Counted from the stretch's first letter, positions 1 to 8,798 are shown. The stretch: DNA of 64,000 nucleotides from Hyphomicrobium sp. (GCA_025351425.1 JANXVY010000073.1:1-64000), one strand, 5' to 3'. Numbers and translations: made by a program. The notes: a model not told the origin generated them from the sequence alone.

Positions 1-383
1 CCCTTGGCGCGGTATTGCTCCTCGATCTTCCACTCGATCGGCAAACCATGGCAATCCCAGCCCGGCACGTAGTTCGAATCGTGCCCCGCCATCTGCTGCG
101 ACTTGACCACCAGATCCTTCAGGATCTTGTTCAACGCATGCCCGATGTGGATGTTGCCATTAGCGTACGGAGGCCCATCGTGCAGCACGAACTTCGGCTT
201 ACCCTTGGAACCCGCGCGCAGATGCTCGTAAAGCCCGATCTCTTGCCAGCGCTTCAATAACTTGGGCTCGAGCTCCGGCAGCCCCGCGCGCATTGGAAAT
301 TCGGTCTGCGGCAGCAGCAGCGTTTCGCTCCAATCGCGCCCTGTGGTTTTGGGGCTGTCCTGTTCGGTCGTATCGTTGGCCAT
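1..383 (-). CDS. ileS: Isoleucyl-tRNA synthetase, N-terminal part (runs off the window)
   Basis: Class I aminoacyl-tRNA synthetase that charges tRNA-Ile in the cytoplasm. Only the first 127 codons lie in the window, read leftwards from an ATG at 383. The translation has the [20 protein letters not shown] block, with the class I HIGH signature at residues 79-82, and then the conserved [16 protein letters not shown] block. Both are diagnostic of IleRS. The editing domain, the KMSKS loop and the C-terminus lie beyond the left edge. ribF lies upstream on the same strand, an arrangement common in Rhizobiales. The gap between them holds a GC-rich hairpin repeat, so ileS may have its own promoter. 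Confidence 0.95.
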   Translation of the reverse strand, partial: MANDTTEQDSPKTTGRDWSETLLLPQTEFPMRAGLPELEPKLLKRWQEIGLYEHLRAGSKGKPKFVLHDGPPYANGNIHIGHALNKILKDLVVKSQQMAGHDSNYVPGWDCHGLPIEWKIEEQYRAK

Positions 384-436
384 GATCGTCTTTCGTTTCA
401 CCTTGCCGGTCGCCGCAAAGCCGTGCTGCGCCGGAA

Positions 437-530
437 CGTGGGAAGGGCGAGGGTGGGGTCGCACGCCCGGCGGTTTGCTTCGTCCTACCCCTACCCTATC
501 CCTCCCCACAAGGGGGAGGGGAAAGGTCGG
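437..530. repeat. GC-rich intergenic hairpin repeat (C/T-rich and G/A-rich arms)
   Basis: The ileS-ribF gap holds complementary G/A- and C/T-rich arms: GAGGGTGGGG near 450 faces CCTACCCCTACCC near 484-496. A tight hairpin, CCCTCCCC (500-507) and GGGGAGGG (513-520), sits inside. The same class appears more fully at 39619-39732, and a fragment lies near 2047-2072. Such elements are widespread between genes in Rhizobiales. It could act as a transcript-end stabiliser or terminator for ribF, but no T-tract follows it. Confidence 0.5.
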
Positions 531-545
531 GGCCAACCCGGCGCG

Positions 546-1487
546 CTATGCACCCGTATCTCGGGGAATGTTTGCCAGCACCAAGCGCGCTTTCGCGACG
601 TCGATATCCATCTGCGCGACGAGCGCTTCCATGCTGTCGAACTTGCGGTCTCCGCGCAGGAATTCGATGAACTCGACGGCGATGGTCTTGCCGTAGAGAT
701 CCCCATCGAAATCGAACAAGAACACTTCCAGCACCGGCATGCCGTCGTCGAATGTGGGGCGCGTACCAAGGTAGGCTGCTCCATCGTGCCAGCAGTCGTC
801 GATCAAAACCCGCACAGCAAAAATCCCATGCGCAAGCGCGGTGCCCTTGGGCATTGGGATATTGGCGGTCGGATACCCCATGCCGGTTCCGCGATGTGCG
901 CCGCCGACGACGCTGCCGGTCACACGCCACCAGCGGCCAAGGCTCTTGGCGGCGCCTGCAAAGTCGCCCTCGGCAAGCTTCAAGCGCACCGCAGTTGACG
1001 AAAACACTTCGCCCAGTTCCGCGACCGGCGGCACGATCTCGACGGCAAAGCCACGCCGCGCACCGGCCTCCGCAAGCATTTGCGGCGTGCCCGCCCGCTT
1101 GTGGCCAAAGAAAAAGTCGTAGCCGACGACGGCACCCGATATGCCGAGGCCCTGCACGAGAACGACTTCGATGAAGGCTTCTGCGCTCATCTGCGAAAGG
1201 CCGGCATCGAACGTCAGAACGCGCACGAAGTCGAGCCCCAGTTCGGCAAACAGCCGCAGCTTTTCCGGCAGCGGCGTCAACCGGAAATGCGGTTCGCCCG
1301 GCACGAAGAATTCGCGCGGATGCGGGTCGAACACGATGACGCCGGCGGGCTTGGACGCGCTGCGCGCCATCGCCAGCGCTCGCTCGATCAACGCCTGATG
1401 GCCCCGGTGGACGCCATCGAAATTTCCAATGGCAACGACCGCACCGCGCAACGCCGCAGTCCGCTCGTCGCCCGTTAGAACGATCAT
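546..1487 (-). CDS. ribF: Bifunctional riboflavin kinase / FAD synthetase
   Basis: Makes FMN from riboflavin and ATP, then FAD from FMN and ATP, in the cytoplasm. The 313-residue length is typical. The N-terminal nucleotidyltransferase domain shows AIGNFDGVHRGHQ (HxGH-type nucleotide-binding motif) near residue 20, FDPHPREFF, and VVGYDFFFGHKRAGT near residue 120. The C-terminal flavokinase domain shows GYPTANIP near residue 205 and ends with the VEFIEFLRGDRKFDS block. The ATG at 1487 is preferred because GAGGG lies just upstream, overlapping the stop of maoC. An in-frame TTG six bases earlier is less likely. The gene begins 10 nt after the maoC stop, so the two are probably co-transcribed. 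It needs no riboflavin pathway neighbours. Confidence 0.95.
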   Translation of the reverse strand: MIVLTGDERTAALRGAVVAIGNFDGVHRGHQALIERALAMARSASKPAGVIVFDPHPREFFVPGEPHFRLTPLPEKLRLFAELGLDFVRVLTFDAGLSQMSAEAFIEVVLVQGLGISGAVVGYDFFFGHKRAGTPQMLAEAGARRGFAVEIVPPVAELGEVFSSTAVRLKLAEGDFAGAAKSLGRWWRVTGSVVGGAHRGTGMGYPTANIPMPKGTALAHGIFAVRVLIDDCWHDGAAYLGTRPTFDDGMPVLEVFLFDFDGDLYGKTIAVEFIEFLRGDRKFDSMEALVAQMDIDVAKARLVLANIPRDTGA

Positions 1488-1497
1488 TGGCAAGCCC

Positions 1498-1932
1498 TCA
1501 AGCGCCCCGCGAAGGCACCATCATGACAGCCTCGCCCTCGACGACCGCCTTGCCGTTGACGGCGCACACCGTGGCGAGCCGCACCCGCCGCTTCGGCAGC
1601 ATCTCTGCGACCTTCACCGTCGTGACCACCGTATCGCCGATCTTGACGGGTCCCTTGAAGTTCAACGTCTGCGAAACGTAGATACAGCCGGGACCGGGCA
1701 GATCCATCCCGATCACCGCGGTGATATAGGCCGCCGACAACATGCCGTGGGCAATCCGCTCCTTGAAAATCGTGCCGGCCGCGTAGGCAGCGTCAAGATG
1801 CACCGGATTGCGGTCACCCGAAATATCGGCGAACGCGTTGATCACGCCTTCGGTGACGAGGCAGGAGCGGACCGCCTCCTGTCCTGCGGACATGTCTTCG
1901 TAGAAGTGGCCGTGGGTTGGTGCGCTCGTCAT
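1498..1932 (-). CDS. MaoC-family (R)-specific enoyl-CoA hydratase
   Basis: A 144-residue hot-dog-fold hydratase of the MaoC/PhaJ type, which adds water to trans-2-enoyl-CoA to give (R)-3-hydroxyacyl-CoA. The hydratase-2 signature is present near residues 35-50: FADISGDRNPVHLDAAYA, with the expected catalytic Asp and His. A later GPVKIGDTV segment is also typical of the family. The ATG at 1932 gives the full family length. Just downstream, ribF starts almost at the stop codon, suggesting an operon. Substrate range (polyhydroxyalkanoate monomer supply or another role) cannot be read from the sequence. No phaC or phaA is in the window. Confidence 0.88.
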   Translation of the reverse strand: MTSAPTHGHFYEDMSAGQEAVRSCLVTEGVINAFADISGDRNPVHLDAAYAAGTIFKERIAHGMLSAAYITAVIGMDLPGPGCIYVSQTLNFKGPVKIGDTVVTTVKVAEMLPKRRVRLATVCAVNGKAVVEGEAVMMVPSRGA

Positions 1933-2299
1933 GCAGGTCTCGTTGTTGAAGGGTAAAGCCTGGGCAGAAGCTTGGACGCACTCCTAAAGCCTCCCCGCCG
2001 CCGAGGGAAGCGCATTGCGTTTCCGGCCCTCGCGGACGTGCCACTTCACCCCTCCCCTTGACGGCGAGGGATGGGACAATCGGCAGGGCTTTAAAAAGGC
2101 TTGTTCTTTGGATGTTTCACCCCCGCCACGAACTACGCAATGGGGCCGTACTCAAACCGAGCCCCCCAAAGCTCACGACCCTTGCGAAGTGACCCCCTTT
2201 GAGCTATGGGTCCATCATCCCCACACCCTTATTTGCTTAACGGTCCGCGGCTTAACATCCCTGGACCACGCCTGCAAAGCATTGTCCGGAGCTTCCCCC
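1933..2299. other. Intergenic region between divergent maoC and trcR-like genes
   Basis: No convincing gene in 367 bases. It must hold the promoters of both divergent transcription units. A short C-rich/G-rich element near 2047-2072 (ACCCCTCCCC, then GAGGGATGGG) resembles the intergenic hairpin repeats seen at 437 and 39619. In-frame upstream codons of the trcR-like gene extend here but lack protein-like composition. Confidence 0.5.
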
Positions 2300-3034
2300 A
2301 TGAGCGAGCGTTTACCATTGATGCCGAAGGCGACCGCCGTCTGGCTGGTCGAGAATACGGCACTGACCTTCGAACAGGTTGCAGCTTTCTGCGGCCTCCA
2401 TGTGCTCGAGGTCAAAGGCATCGCCGATGGCGACGTTGCGCAAGGCATCCAGGGCCGTGACCCGATATCCGCCGGCCAGCTGACGGCCGAAGAAATCGAG
2501 CGCGCCGTGAAGGACCCGGCCCACGTGCTGGAAATCGCCGCGTTGAAAGTTGCGATCACGCCGTCGACCGCCAAGCGCGGCCCCAAGTACACGCCGGTTT
2601 CACGCCGCCATGACCGGCCCAATGCAGTGCTCTGGCTGATCCGCAACCACCCGGAATTGAAGGACAGCCAGCTCATGCGCCTCGTCGGCACGACGAAGCC
2701 GACGATCGCCCAGATCCGCGACCGCAGCCATTGGAATTCGGCCAACCTGACGCCGCAGGACCCGGTGGCGCTCGGGCTGTGCTCCCAGATCGACCTCGAC
2801 GCCGAAGTCAAGAAGAGCGCCAAGCGGGCCGAGAAGGGGGGCGCGGAACCGGAAATGGCCGGCACGCTGCTGCCCACGTCGGAAACCGCCGGCGGCCTGG
2901 AAACGCCGCGCGCAACCGCTTCGATCATGCAGCCCAAGGCCGCCGCCGCGCCGCGGGAGGAAACCGAGGCAGAAGAACAGGCCCGCGTGTTCGCCAAGCT
3001 CAAGGAATTGAAGAGCGAAAACGACGAGGAGTAG
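2300..3034 (+). CDS. trcR: DUF1013 / TrcR-type cell-cycle transcriptional regulator
   Basis: A 244-residue protein of the alphaproteobacterial DUF1013 family, annotated elsewhere as cell-cycle transcriptional regulator TrcR. Diagnostic segments are MPKATAVWLVENTALTFEQV at the N-terminus, then AAFCGLH, and RHDRPNAVLWLIRNHPELKD followed by LMRLVGTTKPTIAQIRDRSHW. The last segment looks like a helix-turn-helix. The C-terminal 60 residues are charged and low in complexity, ending in EEEQARVFAKLKELK-like helix and acidic residues. The ATG at 2300 has GGAG about 9 nt upstream; the longer open frame to 2015 is not supported. A GC-rich hairpin at 3041-3066 follows the stop. DNA targets are not deducible. 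The symbol follows the family name, not a direct match. Confidence 0.8.
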   Translation: MSERLPLMPKATAVWLVENTALTFEQVAAFCGLHVLEVKGIADGDVAQGIQGRDPISAGQLTAEEIERAVKDPAHVLEIAALKVAITPSTAKRGPKYTPVSRRHDRPNAVLWLIRNHPELKDSQLMRLVGTTKPTIAQIRDRSHWNSANLTPQDPVALGLCSQIDLDAEVKKSAKRAEKGGAEPEMAGTLLPTSETAGGLETPRATASIMQPKAAAAPREETEAEEQARVFAKLKELKSENDEE

Positions 3035-3040
3035 AGGACA

Positions 3041-3066
3041 GCCGGGGGAGCCGAAACCTCTCCCGG
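3041..3066 (+). terminator. Possible transcript-end hairpin after the trcR-like gene
   Basis: GCCGGGGGAG (3041-3050) pairs with CTCTCCCGGC-type sequence (3057-3066), forming about ten pairs with one G-T wobble and a 6-base loop. It lies seven bases after the stop codon. There is no T-run, so Rho-independent termination is uncertain. Confidence 0.4.
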
Positions 3067-3126
3067 CCCATCGGTGCGTAGCGACGCCGCGCAGTACCGC
3101 TGGTTCGCAATAGGGCGTGCCCGTTA

Positions 3127-3153
3127 GGTGGATTAGGCAATCGGTAATCCACC
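3127..3153. repeat. REP-like palindrome GGTGGATTA...TAATCCACC
   Basis: A perfect 9-bp inverted repeat, GGTGGATTA and TAATCCACC, encloses a 9-base loop between two convergent genes (trcR-like and prpE). The GTGGATTA...TAATCCAC core, preceded by a GGGCGT-type sequence, resembles REP palindromes common across proteobacteria that are mobilised by RAYT transposases. No RAYT gene is in the window. It may also act as a bidirectional end-of-transcript structure. Confidence 0.5.
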
Positions 3154-3209
3154 CCTCGGGCCCCGGAGTTGTCCCAAGACGGCCAACGCTTGAAGATGCG
3201 GCGAGGCCG

Positions 3210-5132
3210 CTACACCTTCGCGATGCCGTGTGCCTTGAGGACCGCGGCGATCTCGCCGAGAATCGCAGGATCGTCGATCGTGGCGGGCACCTTGAAGTCA
3301 ACGCCGTCGGCGACGTTGCGAAGCGAACCGCGCAGCGTTTTACCCGAGCGCGTCTTGGGCAGCCGCTCGACCACGAACACATTCTTGAACGCAGCGACCG
3401 GCCCGATCTCGGTGCGAACAAGCTTGACGGCCTCGGCCTCGATGTCCGCATGCGAGCGCGTCACGCCCTTGTGGAGCACGACAAAGCCCATCGGCAGCTG
3501 CCCCTTGAGCTCATCTGCAACGCCGACGACGGCGCATTCGGTCACGTCGGGATGCTTGGCGAGCACTTCCTCCATCTGCCCGGTGGACAACCGGTGGCCT
3601 GCGACGTTGATCACGTCGTCGGTGCGCGCCATCACCCACACATAACCGTCCTCGTCACGGAAGCCCGCATCCGACGTCGAGTAATAGCCTTTGAATTCTG
3701 AGAGATAGCTCTTAACGAACCGGTCGTCGTTACCCCAGATCGTGGTCGCGACCGAAGGCGGCAATGGCAGCTTGATGGCGAGCGTACCCGGCGTGTTCGG
3801 GCCGAGCGGTTCGCCGCGGTCGTTCAGCACGTGCAACACGTAGCCCGGCATCGGCAGCGTAGGCGAGCCGATCTTGACCGGCTGCAGTTCGATGCCGACG
3901 GGGTTTCCGGCAATCGGCCAGCCCGTTTCGGTTTGCCACCAATTGTCGATGACAGGCTTGCCGAGATGTGCACCGATCCACTTGACGGTATCGGGATCCG
4001 CCCGCTCGCCGGCGAGGAACAGCGTCCGCAGGCTGGAGAGATCGTACTTCGCCATAAGAGCGCCGTCCGGATCTTCTTTTCGGATGGCGCGGATTGCGGT
4101 CGGCGCGGTGAACAGCGCCGCCACCTTGTGCTGGGAGCACACGCGCCAGAACGCGCCCGCGTCCGGCGTACCAACAGGCTTGCCCTCGTAGAGGATCGTG
4201 GTCGCCCCCTGTAGCAGCGGCGCATAGACGATATAGGAATGACCGACCACCCAGCCCACATCGGACGCAGCCCAAAGGACTTCGCCGGGCTTGACGTCGT
4301 AATGGTTCGTCATCGACCACTTGAGCGCCACCATGTGCCCGCCGACATCGCGCACGATGCCTTTGGGCTGGCCTGTCGTGCCTGAGGTATAGAGGATGTA
4401 GGCCGGATCGGTGGATGCGACCACCGCGCAGTCTGCCTTGCGCCCCTCGGCCTTGGCCTTCGCACACGTAACCGACCAATCGAGATCGCGCCCGGAGGTC
4501 AGCTCGGCCTGCATCATCGGGCGCTGCAGGATCAGGCAATGGGCGGGTTTATGGTTGGCGAGCAAGATAGCCTTGTCGAGCAACGGCTTGTACGCAACGA
4601 CTTTGGTGCCTTCGATCCCGCACGAACCCGCCAGCATGGCGACCGGGGTGCAATCATCGATACGCGCGGCAAGCTCAGCCGACGCGAACCCACCGAACAC
4701 GACGGAGTGAACCGCTCCCAGCCGCGCGCAGGCCAACATTGCCATGACGGCTTCGGGCACCGCGGGCATGTAGATCATGACCCGGTCGCCCTTCTTGACG
4801 CCGAACTCGTCACGCAGAACGGCGGCGAGCGTCGCGACCTCGTCAGTCAGTTCCGCGTATGAGAATGAGCGGACGTTGTTGGTGACCGGGCTATCCCAGA
4901 TCAGCGCGGCTTGCGCGCCACGGCCGGCCGCCACATGGCGGTCCAGGCAATTGAAGGCAGTATTGGTTTCCCCTCCCACGAACCAGCGGCCGAAGTGGCC
5001 GGCATAGGGGTCGAACACCTTGTCCCAGGCCTTGAACCAGCTGATATCACGGCCGACCGCCTCCCAGAACTCGTTGGGTTTGTCGCGCGCAAAATCATAG
5101 ACAGCTTTATACCGGCTCCCGACCGCATCCAT
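3210..5132 (-). CDS. prpE: Propionate-CoA ligase (propionyl-CoA synthetase)
   Basis: Activates propionate (or acetate) with ATP and CoA to the acyl-CoA. The 640-residue length and full ANL-superfamily architecture fit. The N-terminal acetyl-CoA-synthetase cap domain includes FNCLDRHV. P-loop motif YILYTSGTTGQPKGIVRD lies in the middle. The segment AASDVGWVVGHSYIVYAPLL is typical of PrpE rather than AcsA. WWQTETGWP carries the adenine-binding motif, and the catalytic lysine sits in PKTRSGKTLRGSLRN near the C-terminus. The ATG at 5132 has GAGGGAG upstream; the longer frame to 5204 adds an unlikely basic leader. It faces the trcR-like gene. No methylcitrate-cycle genes adjoin it, so the propionyl-CoA fate (methylmalonyl or methylcitrate route) is unknown. 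Confidence 0.9.
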   Translation of the reverse strand: MDAVGSRYKAVYDFARDKPNEFWEAVGRDISWFKAWDKVFDPYAGHFGRWFVGGETNTAFNCLDRHVAAGRGAQAALIWDSPVTNNVRSFSYAELTDEVATLAAVLRDEFGVKKGDRVMIYMPAVPEAVMAMLACARLGAVHSVVFGGFASAELAARIDDCTPVAMLAGSCGIEGTKVVAYKPLLDKAILLANHKPAHCLILQRPMMQAELTSGRDLDWSVTCAKAKAEGRKADCAVVASTDPAYILYTSGTTGQPKGIVRDVGGHMVALKWSMTNHYDVKPGEVLWAASDVGWVVGHSYIVYAPLLQGATTILYEGKPVGTPDAGAFWRVCSQHKVAALFTAPTAIRAIRKEDPDGALMAKYDLSSLRTLFLAGERADPDTVKWIGAHLGKPVIDNWWQTETGWPIAGNPVGIELQPVKIGSPTLPMPGYVLHVLNDRGEPLGPNTPGTLAIKLPLPPSVATTIWGNDDRFVKSYLSEFKGYYSTSDAGFRDEDGYVWVMARTDDVINVAGHRLSTGQMEEVLAKHPDVTECAVVGVADELKGQLPMGFVVLHKGVTRSHADIEAEAVKLVRTEIGPVAAFKNVFVVERLPKTRSGKTLRGSLRNVADGVDFKVPATIDDPAILGEIAAVLKAHGIAKV

Positions 5133-5701
5133 CTCGGCACTCCCTCGCTCGCATTTTCTTTTTTGGGCCAGCGACACCGGCCTGCAGTTTTTTGCAGCCT
5201 GCACCGCATCTGCGCAAGAGGAGTGATGAGCCTAAGGCCTTGAACTTTCGAAAGGCCCCAGCCGGGCAATTCCCGAGCCCTGTGGACCAATGTCGGCCGC
5301 AGTTTAAGGAAACTCGATTCCATAATCGGGCAATTGGAGCCAGACCGGATATGCGACCCGCGGCGGCCGGGTGAACTTCCAGCTATCGCCCGGCCTTGAG
5401 GTCAATCCGTCAGATAAATACGAGCGATGCGATCATCAGCAGCATCACAAACAGCCAAAGAGCCGCCAATTCGAGCCGTGTCTCAGTCATGAAACCCTCC
5501 AACGGTATGCGAAGGAACGTGTCTCGGCGTCACAATTACACAGTATCATAAATTGGCGGCGGAAGTCTCGAATATCAACGATATTGAACGGTAATCGGGG
5601 ATAACCATGGGGGTCCATCGAGGGGCGTCACGCCCTTTTGCTCATTGCTGGGGCAGTGGAGTTTCGCTAGCCTCGTACGGCAAAGTGAACCGGACCCCCA
5701 A
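5133..5701. other. Intergenic region between prpE and the fatty-acyl-CoA ligase gene
   Basis: About 570 bases between divergent acyl-CoA ligase genes. It should hold both promoters. The only gene candidate is a 26-codon membrane-peptide ORF at 5410-5490, listed separately. Nothing else protein-like, and no tRNA-like fold, is evident. Confidence 0.5.
5410..5490 (-). CDS. Possible 26-residue single-span membrane peptide
   Basis: Read leftwards, an ATG at 5490 follows a strong GGAGGG ribosome site with 4 nt spacing. The peptide begins MTETRLELAALWLFV and continues MLLMIASLVFI: a short polar head then about 18 hydrophobic residues, ending at a TGA. This is the profile of a small inner-membrane protein. 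It is too short for gene finders. I recognise no family. The evidence is the ribosome site plus composition only; conservation in relatives would decide. Confidence 0.4.
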   Translation of the reverse strand: MTETRLELAALWLFVMLLMIASLVFI

Positions 5702-7387
5702 ATGTCAGAATCCCACGCTTCCGCCCCCCGCGTCTCGGCCCCGTATGCCTCAGCGCCTATGTATGTCAATCCGTACGCTACGCACCTCGACAAGACCCCT
5801 GCCAATTATCAGCCCTTGACGCCCATCGTCCTGCTGGAGCGCGCAGCTGCGATCTACCCCGATCATGTCGCGGTCATTCACGGCAACGCCCGGATGACCT
5901 ACCGCGAGTTCTTCGCCCGCACGCGCCAGCTGGCTTGCGCTTTGTCGCAGCGCTTCATCGGCCCTGGCGACACGGTGTCGGTGATGCTGCCTAATATTCC
6001 GGCGATGCTGGAAGCGCACTACGCCATTCCCATGACAGGTGCGGTTATCCATTCGATCAATACGCGCCTGGACGCCGCCGTCATCGCGTTCCAACTCGAT
6101 CATGCAAATACCAAGGTGCTGATCACGGACCGCGAATTCTCGCCGGTCATGAAAGAGGCGCTGAAGCTCGCCAAGGTCCGCCCGATCATCATCGACTGCC
6201 ACGACCGCGAATTCCCCCAGACCGGCGAAGCGCTGTCGAGCCTCGACTATGAAGTCTTCGTCAGCAATGGCGATCCCGAGTTCAAATGGCGCATGCCCGA
6301 CGACGAATGGGACGCCATCGCCCTGAACTACACGTCCGGCACGACGGGCAATCCCAAGGGCGTCGTCTATCACCACCGCGGCGCGGCGCTGATGTGCTAC
6401 TCGAACACCGTTTCCACAAGCATGCTGAAGCACCCGGTATACTTGTGGACGCTGCCGATGTTCCATTGCAACGGCTGGTGCTTCCCGTGGTCTCTGTCGA
6501 CGGTGGCCGGCACCCACGTCTGCCTCCGCTGGGTACGCGCCACGTCGGTCTACGACCTCATCACGGAGCACAAGGTCACGCATTTGTCGGGCGCGCCGAT
6601 CGTGATGGCGACGCTCCTCAATGCGCCCGAGGCAGAAAAAAAGCCGATCGGCCACAAGGTACAGTTCATCACAGCGGGCGCGCCGCCGCCGGCAGCCCTG
6701 TTGGGCGCCATGACGGCCGCCGGCTTCGACGTCACCCATGTCTACGGCCTCACCGAAACCTATGGCCCCGCAGTCGTGAACGAATGGCAGGCAGCGTGGA
6801 ACGCGGCATCGGCAGACGAGCGGGCGCAGAAACAAGCCCGCCAGGGTGTACGCTATCCAGCGCTCGAAGCACTGACCGTCATGGACCCGGTGACAATGAC
6901 TCAGGTGCCAGCCGACGGCGAGACGCTGGGCGAGGTCATGTTCCGCGGCAACATCGTGATGAAGGGCTACCTCAACAATAAGGCGGCCACCGATGAGGCG
7001 TTCGAGGGCGGTTGGTTCCATTCCGGCGACTTAGGCGTGCTGTACCCGGACGGGTATGTCCAGTTGAAGGATCGCTCGAAAGACATCATCATCTCGGGCG
7101 GCGAAAATATCTCGTCGATCGAGGTGGAGGACGCCATTTACTCCCACCCGGCCGTGCTCTCGTGCGCCGTGGTCGCCCGCCCCGACGAGAAATGGGGCGA
7201 AACGCCGTGCGCGTTCGTTGAATTGAAGCCGGGCGCAACCGTCACCAAGGACGAGATGATCGCGTGGTGCCTGGAGCGCATGGCGCGCTACAAGGCCCCT
7301 CGCCACATCGTATTCGCGCCGGTTCCCAAGACGTCGACGGGCAAGGTGCAGAAATACGTCCTGCGCGAACTGGCGAAACAAGTGTGA
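5702..7387 (+). CDS. Fatty-acyl-CoA ligase (AMP-forming, medium/long-chain type)
   Basis: ANL-superfamily acyl-CoA synthetase of 561 residues that converts a fatty acid, ATP and CoA to acyl-CoA. Seen in order: the P-loop LNYTSGTTGNPKGVVYHHRG near residue 195, the VYGLTETYGP adenine motif, SGDLGVLYPDGYVQLKDRSKD hinge segment, IISGGENISSIEVED, and the catalytic lysine in PKTSTGKVQK near the C-terminus. The family resembles AlkK-type ligases. The ATG at 5702 lacks a strong ribosome site. An ATG at 5759 (MYVNPYATHLDK) is a credible alternative because conserved sequence begins there. A DUF6891 gene follows 22 nt later on the same strand. Chain length is inference. Confidence 0.87.
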   Translation: MSESHASAPRVSAPYASAPMYVNPYATHLDKTPANYQPLTPIVLLERAAAIYPDHVAVIHGNARMTYREFFARTRQLACALSQRFIGPGDTVSVMLPNIPAMLEAHYAIPMTGAVIHSINTRLDAAVIAFQLDHANTKVLITDREFSPVMKEALKLAKVRPIIIDCHDREFPQTGEALSSLDYEVFVSNGDPEFKWRMPDDEWDAIALNYTSGTTGNPKGVVYHHRGAALMCYSNTVSTSMLKHPVYLWTLPMFHCNGWCFPWSLSTVAGTHVCLRWVRATSVYDLITEHKVTHLSGAPIVMATLLNAPEAEKKPIGHKVQFITAGAPPPAALLGAMTAAGFDVTHVYGLTETYGPAVVNEWQAAWNAASADERAQKQARQGVRYPALEALTVMDPVTMTQVPADGETLGEVMFRGNIVMKGYLNNKAATDEAFEGGWFHSGDLGVLYPDGYVQLKDRSKDIIISGGENISSIEVEDAIYSHPAVLSCAVVARPDEKWGETPCAFVELKPGATVTKDEMIAWCLERMARYKAPRHIVFAPVPKTSTGKVQKYVLRELAKQV

Positions 7388-7409
7388 TCGGCGGCGGGGG
7401 GACCAATTC

Positions 7410-8027
7410 ATGGCGGCACCTGAGGCATCAACTCCGGAAACCGATTTACGGGCGTTCTTGGAGCGCGCGCTCGCAGGCGGCTTCGACCACCCTGAAGATA
7501 TCGCCGAAGCGGCCCTCGAATACGATCCCGACATCGGAACCGACGCTGCTGCAGCCTTCGTAGAAAAACTGCTGCCCGAACTCATTCGGGCGAAGCTCGC
7601 AGTTCAGGTCGCGTGGCCCGCCGTAACCGATTGCGACAGGCTCGATGCAGCCTTCGAAGAATTGACGAGATCAGGCATCGTCGGCCGGCAGAACTTCACC
7701 TGTTGCCAGAACTGCGGCTTCGCCGAAATCGGCGCCGAGATCGATGTCGAGCAAGCCCGCGGCATCTTCCCGCGCGGCTTCGCATTCTATCACCAGCAGG
7801 ATACGGAGGGCGCCGCCGAAGGTGATGGCAGCCATGGCTTACACCTGAGTTTCGGTGCGATGACGACGGACAAGGCGCTTTACGAGCCGGCCGCCATAGC
7901 AATCGGCCGCGAAGTTGTTGCCACGCTTGTCCGTCATGGGCTCGTATGCGAGTGGGATGAAACATTGGGCAAACGCATCGCCGTCAAGCTGAACTGGAAG
8001 CGCAGACTTGCGACGTCAGCAACCTGA
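7410..8027 (+). CDS. DUF6891 family protein
   Basis: A 205-residue soluble protein of unknown function that matches what I recall of the DUF6891 family. The core is WPAVTDCDRLDAAFEELTR followed by SGIVGRQNFTCCQNCGF. The central CCQNC cluster could bind a metal. The N-terminal 75 residues form an acidic, probably helical segment with no signal peptide. It starts 22 nt after the acyl-CoA ligase stop with GGCGGGG upstream, so it may be co-transcribed with it, though nothing links it to lipid metabolism. Function not known. Confidence 0.7.
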   Translation: MAAPEASTPETDLRAFLERALAGGFDHPEDIAEAALEYDPDIGTDAAAAFVEKLLPELIRAKLAVQVAWPAVTDCDRLDAAFEELTRSGIVGRQNFTCCQNCGFAEIGAEIDVEQARGIFPRGFAFYHQQDTEGAAEGDGSHGLHLSFGAMTTDKALYEPAAIAIGREVVATLVRHGLVCEWDETLGKRIAVKLNWKRRLATSAT

Positions 8028-8156
8028 AGATTGCAATTGTTTAATTCTCGGGTCCAACGGAAAACGCGTCCCACTCCAGTTTATTCCCCTGAGAACGCAG
8101 CAGACGGCGTGAGTAGTCGCCGGGCTGGCTGAGCGGATCTCTCAGGAGTTACGATC

Positions 8157-8798
8157 ATGACACGAAACAAAAAGTTATTGGCAGGCGGCTTGGCCCTCGC
8201 TCTCATTTCAGCAGGCGGCCTAGCAGCCTCGGCCCACCGCGGTGGCATGGGACACGGTCCCGGCGGCCACGGCATGATGGGCGGCCCGATGATGGGTGCC
8301 GTCTGTAGCGGTCGCGGCGCCGAGATGGCCGATCATATGCTGGTTGGCCTTCAGTACAAGGTGAACCCGACCGACGCCCAGAAGCCCGCCTTTGAGGAGC
8401 TGAAGGCTGCTGCCAAGACCGCTGCCGCTAAGGCTCAGGCCGGCTGCCCGGCAAAACCCGCGGCGACGGCTGACGGCACGCCGCCCCCGCGCAAAGCCCC
8501 GACCGAACGCTTGGCGCTGATGGAAACGGCCCTCGCAGCCCAACTCGATGCGATCCGCACCGTGCGCCCGGCTGCGGAGAAGTTCTACGCAACGCTCTCG
8601 GATGACCAGAAGAAGACCGTCACCGAGATGGGTCCGGGCGGCAAGGGCGGCTGGAATCGTGACGGCGGGCGTGACGGCGAGCGCGGCGGTGAACGTGGCC
8701 ACCACGGCTGGGGGCACCACATGGGCGGCGACCGTGGCGGAGATCGTGGCGGCGACGCTGGTCCGGGCGCAGCGCCGGCCAACCCTGACAAGAAGTAA
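8157..8798 (+). CDS. Exported Spy/CpxP-like (LTXXQ) periplasmic protein
   Basis: A 213-residue exported protein with an N-terminal signal peptide (basic MTRNKK head, hydrophobic LALALISAGGLAASA core, cleavage after ASA). It has a His/Gly/Met-rich mature start (GHGPGGHGMMGGPMM). The middle is helical, with a Spy-type LSDDQKK match to the LTxxQ motif near residue 150. The tail is Gly/Arg/Asp/His rich. Family members are periplasmic chaperones or metal-stress proteins. The His- and Met-rich termini suggest metal binding, which is inference. The ATG at 8157 follows CAGGAG. A second exported gene follows 135 nt downstream. Confidence 0.75.
   Translation: MTRNKKLLAGGLALALISAGGLAASAHRGGMGHGPGGHGMMGGPMMGAVCSGRGAEMADHMLVGLQYKVNPTDAQKPAFEELKAAAKTAAAKAQAGCPAKPAATADGTPPPRKAPTERLALMETALAAQLDAIRTVRPAAEKFYATLSDDQKKTVTEMGPGGKGGWNRDGGRDGERGGERGHHGWGHHMGGDRGGDRGGDAGPGAAPANPDKK

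Noticed and set aside
3067-3180. A tRNA-like region around GGTTCGCAA near 3100-3110
   Set aside because: No acceptor stem or anticodon loop can be drawn; the palindrome there fits a REP-like hairpin instead.
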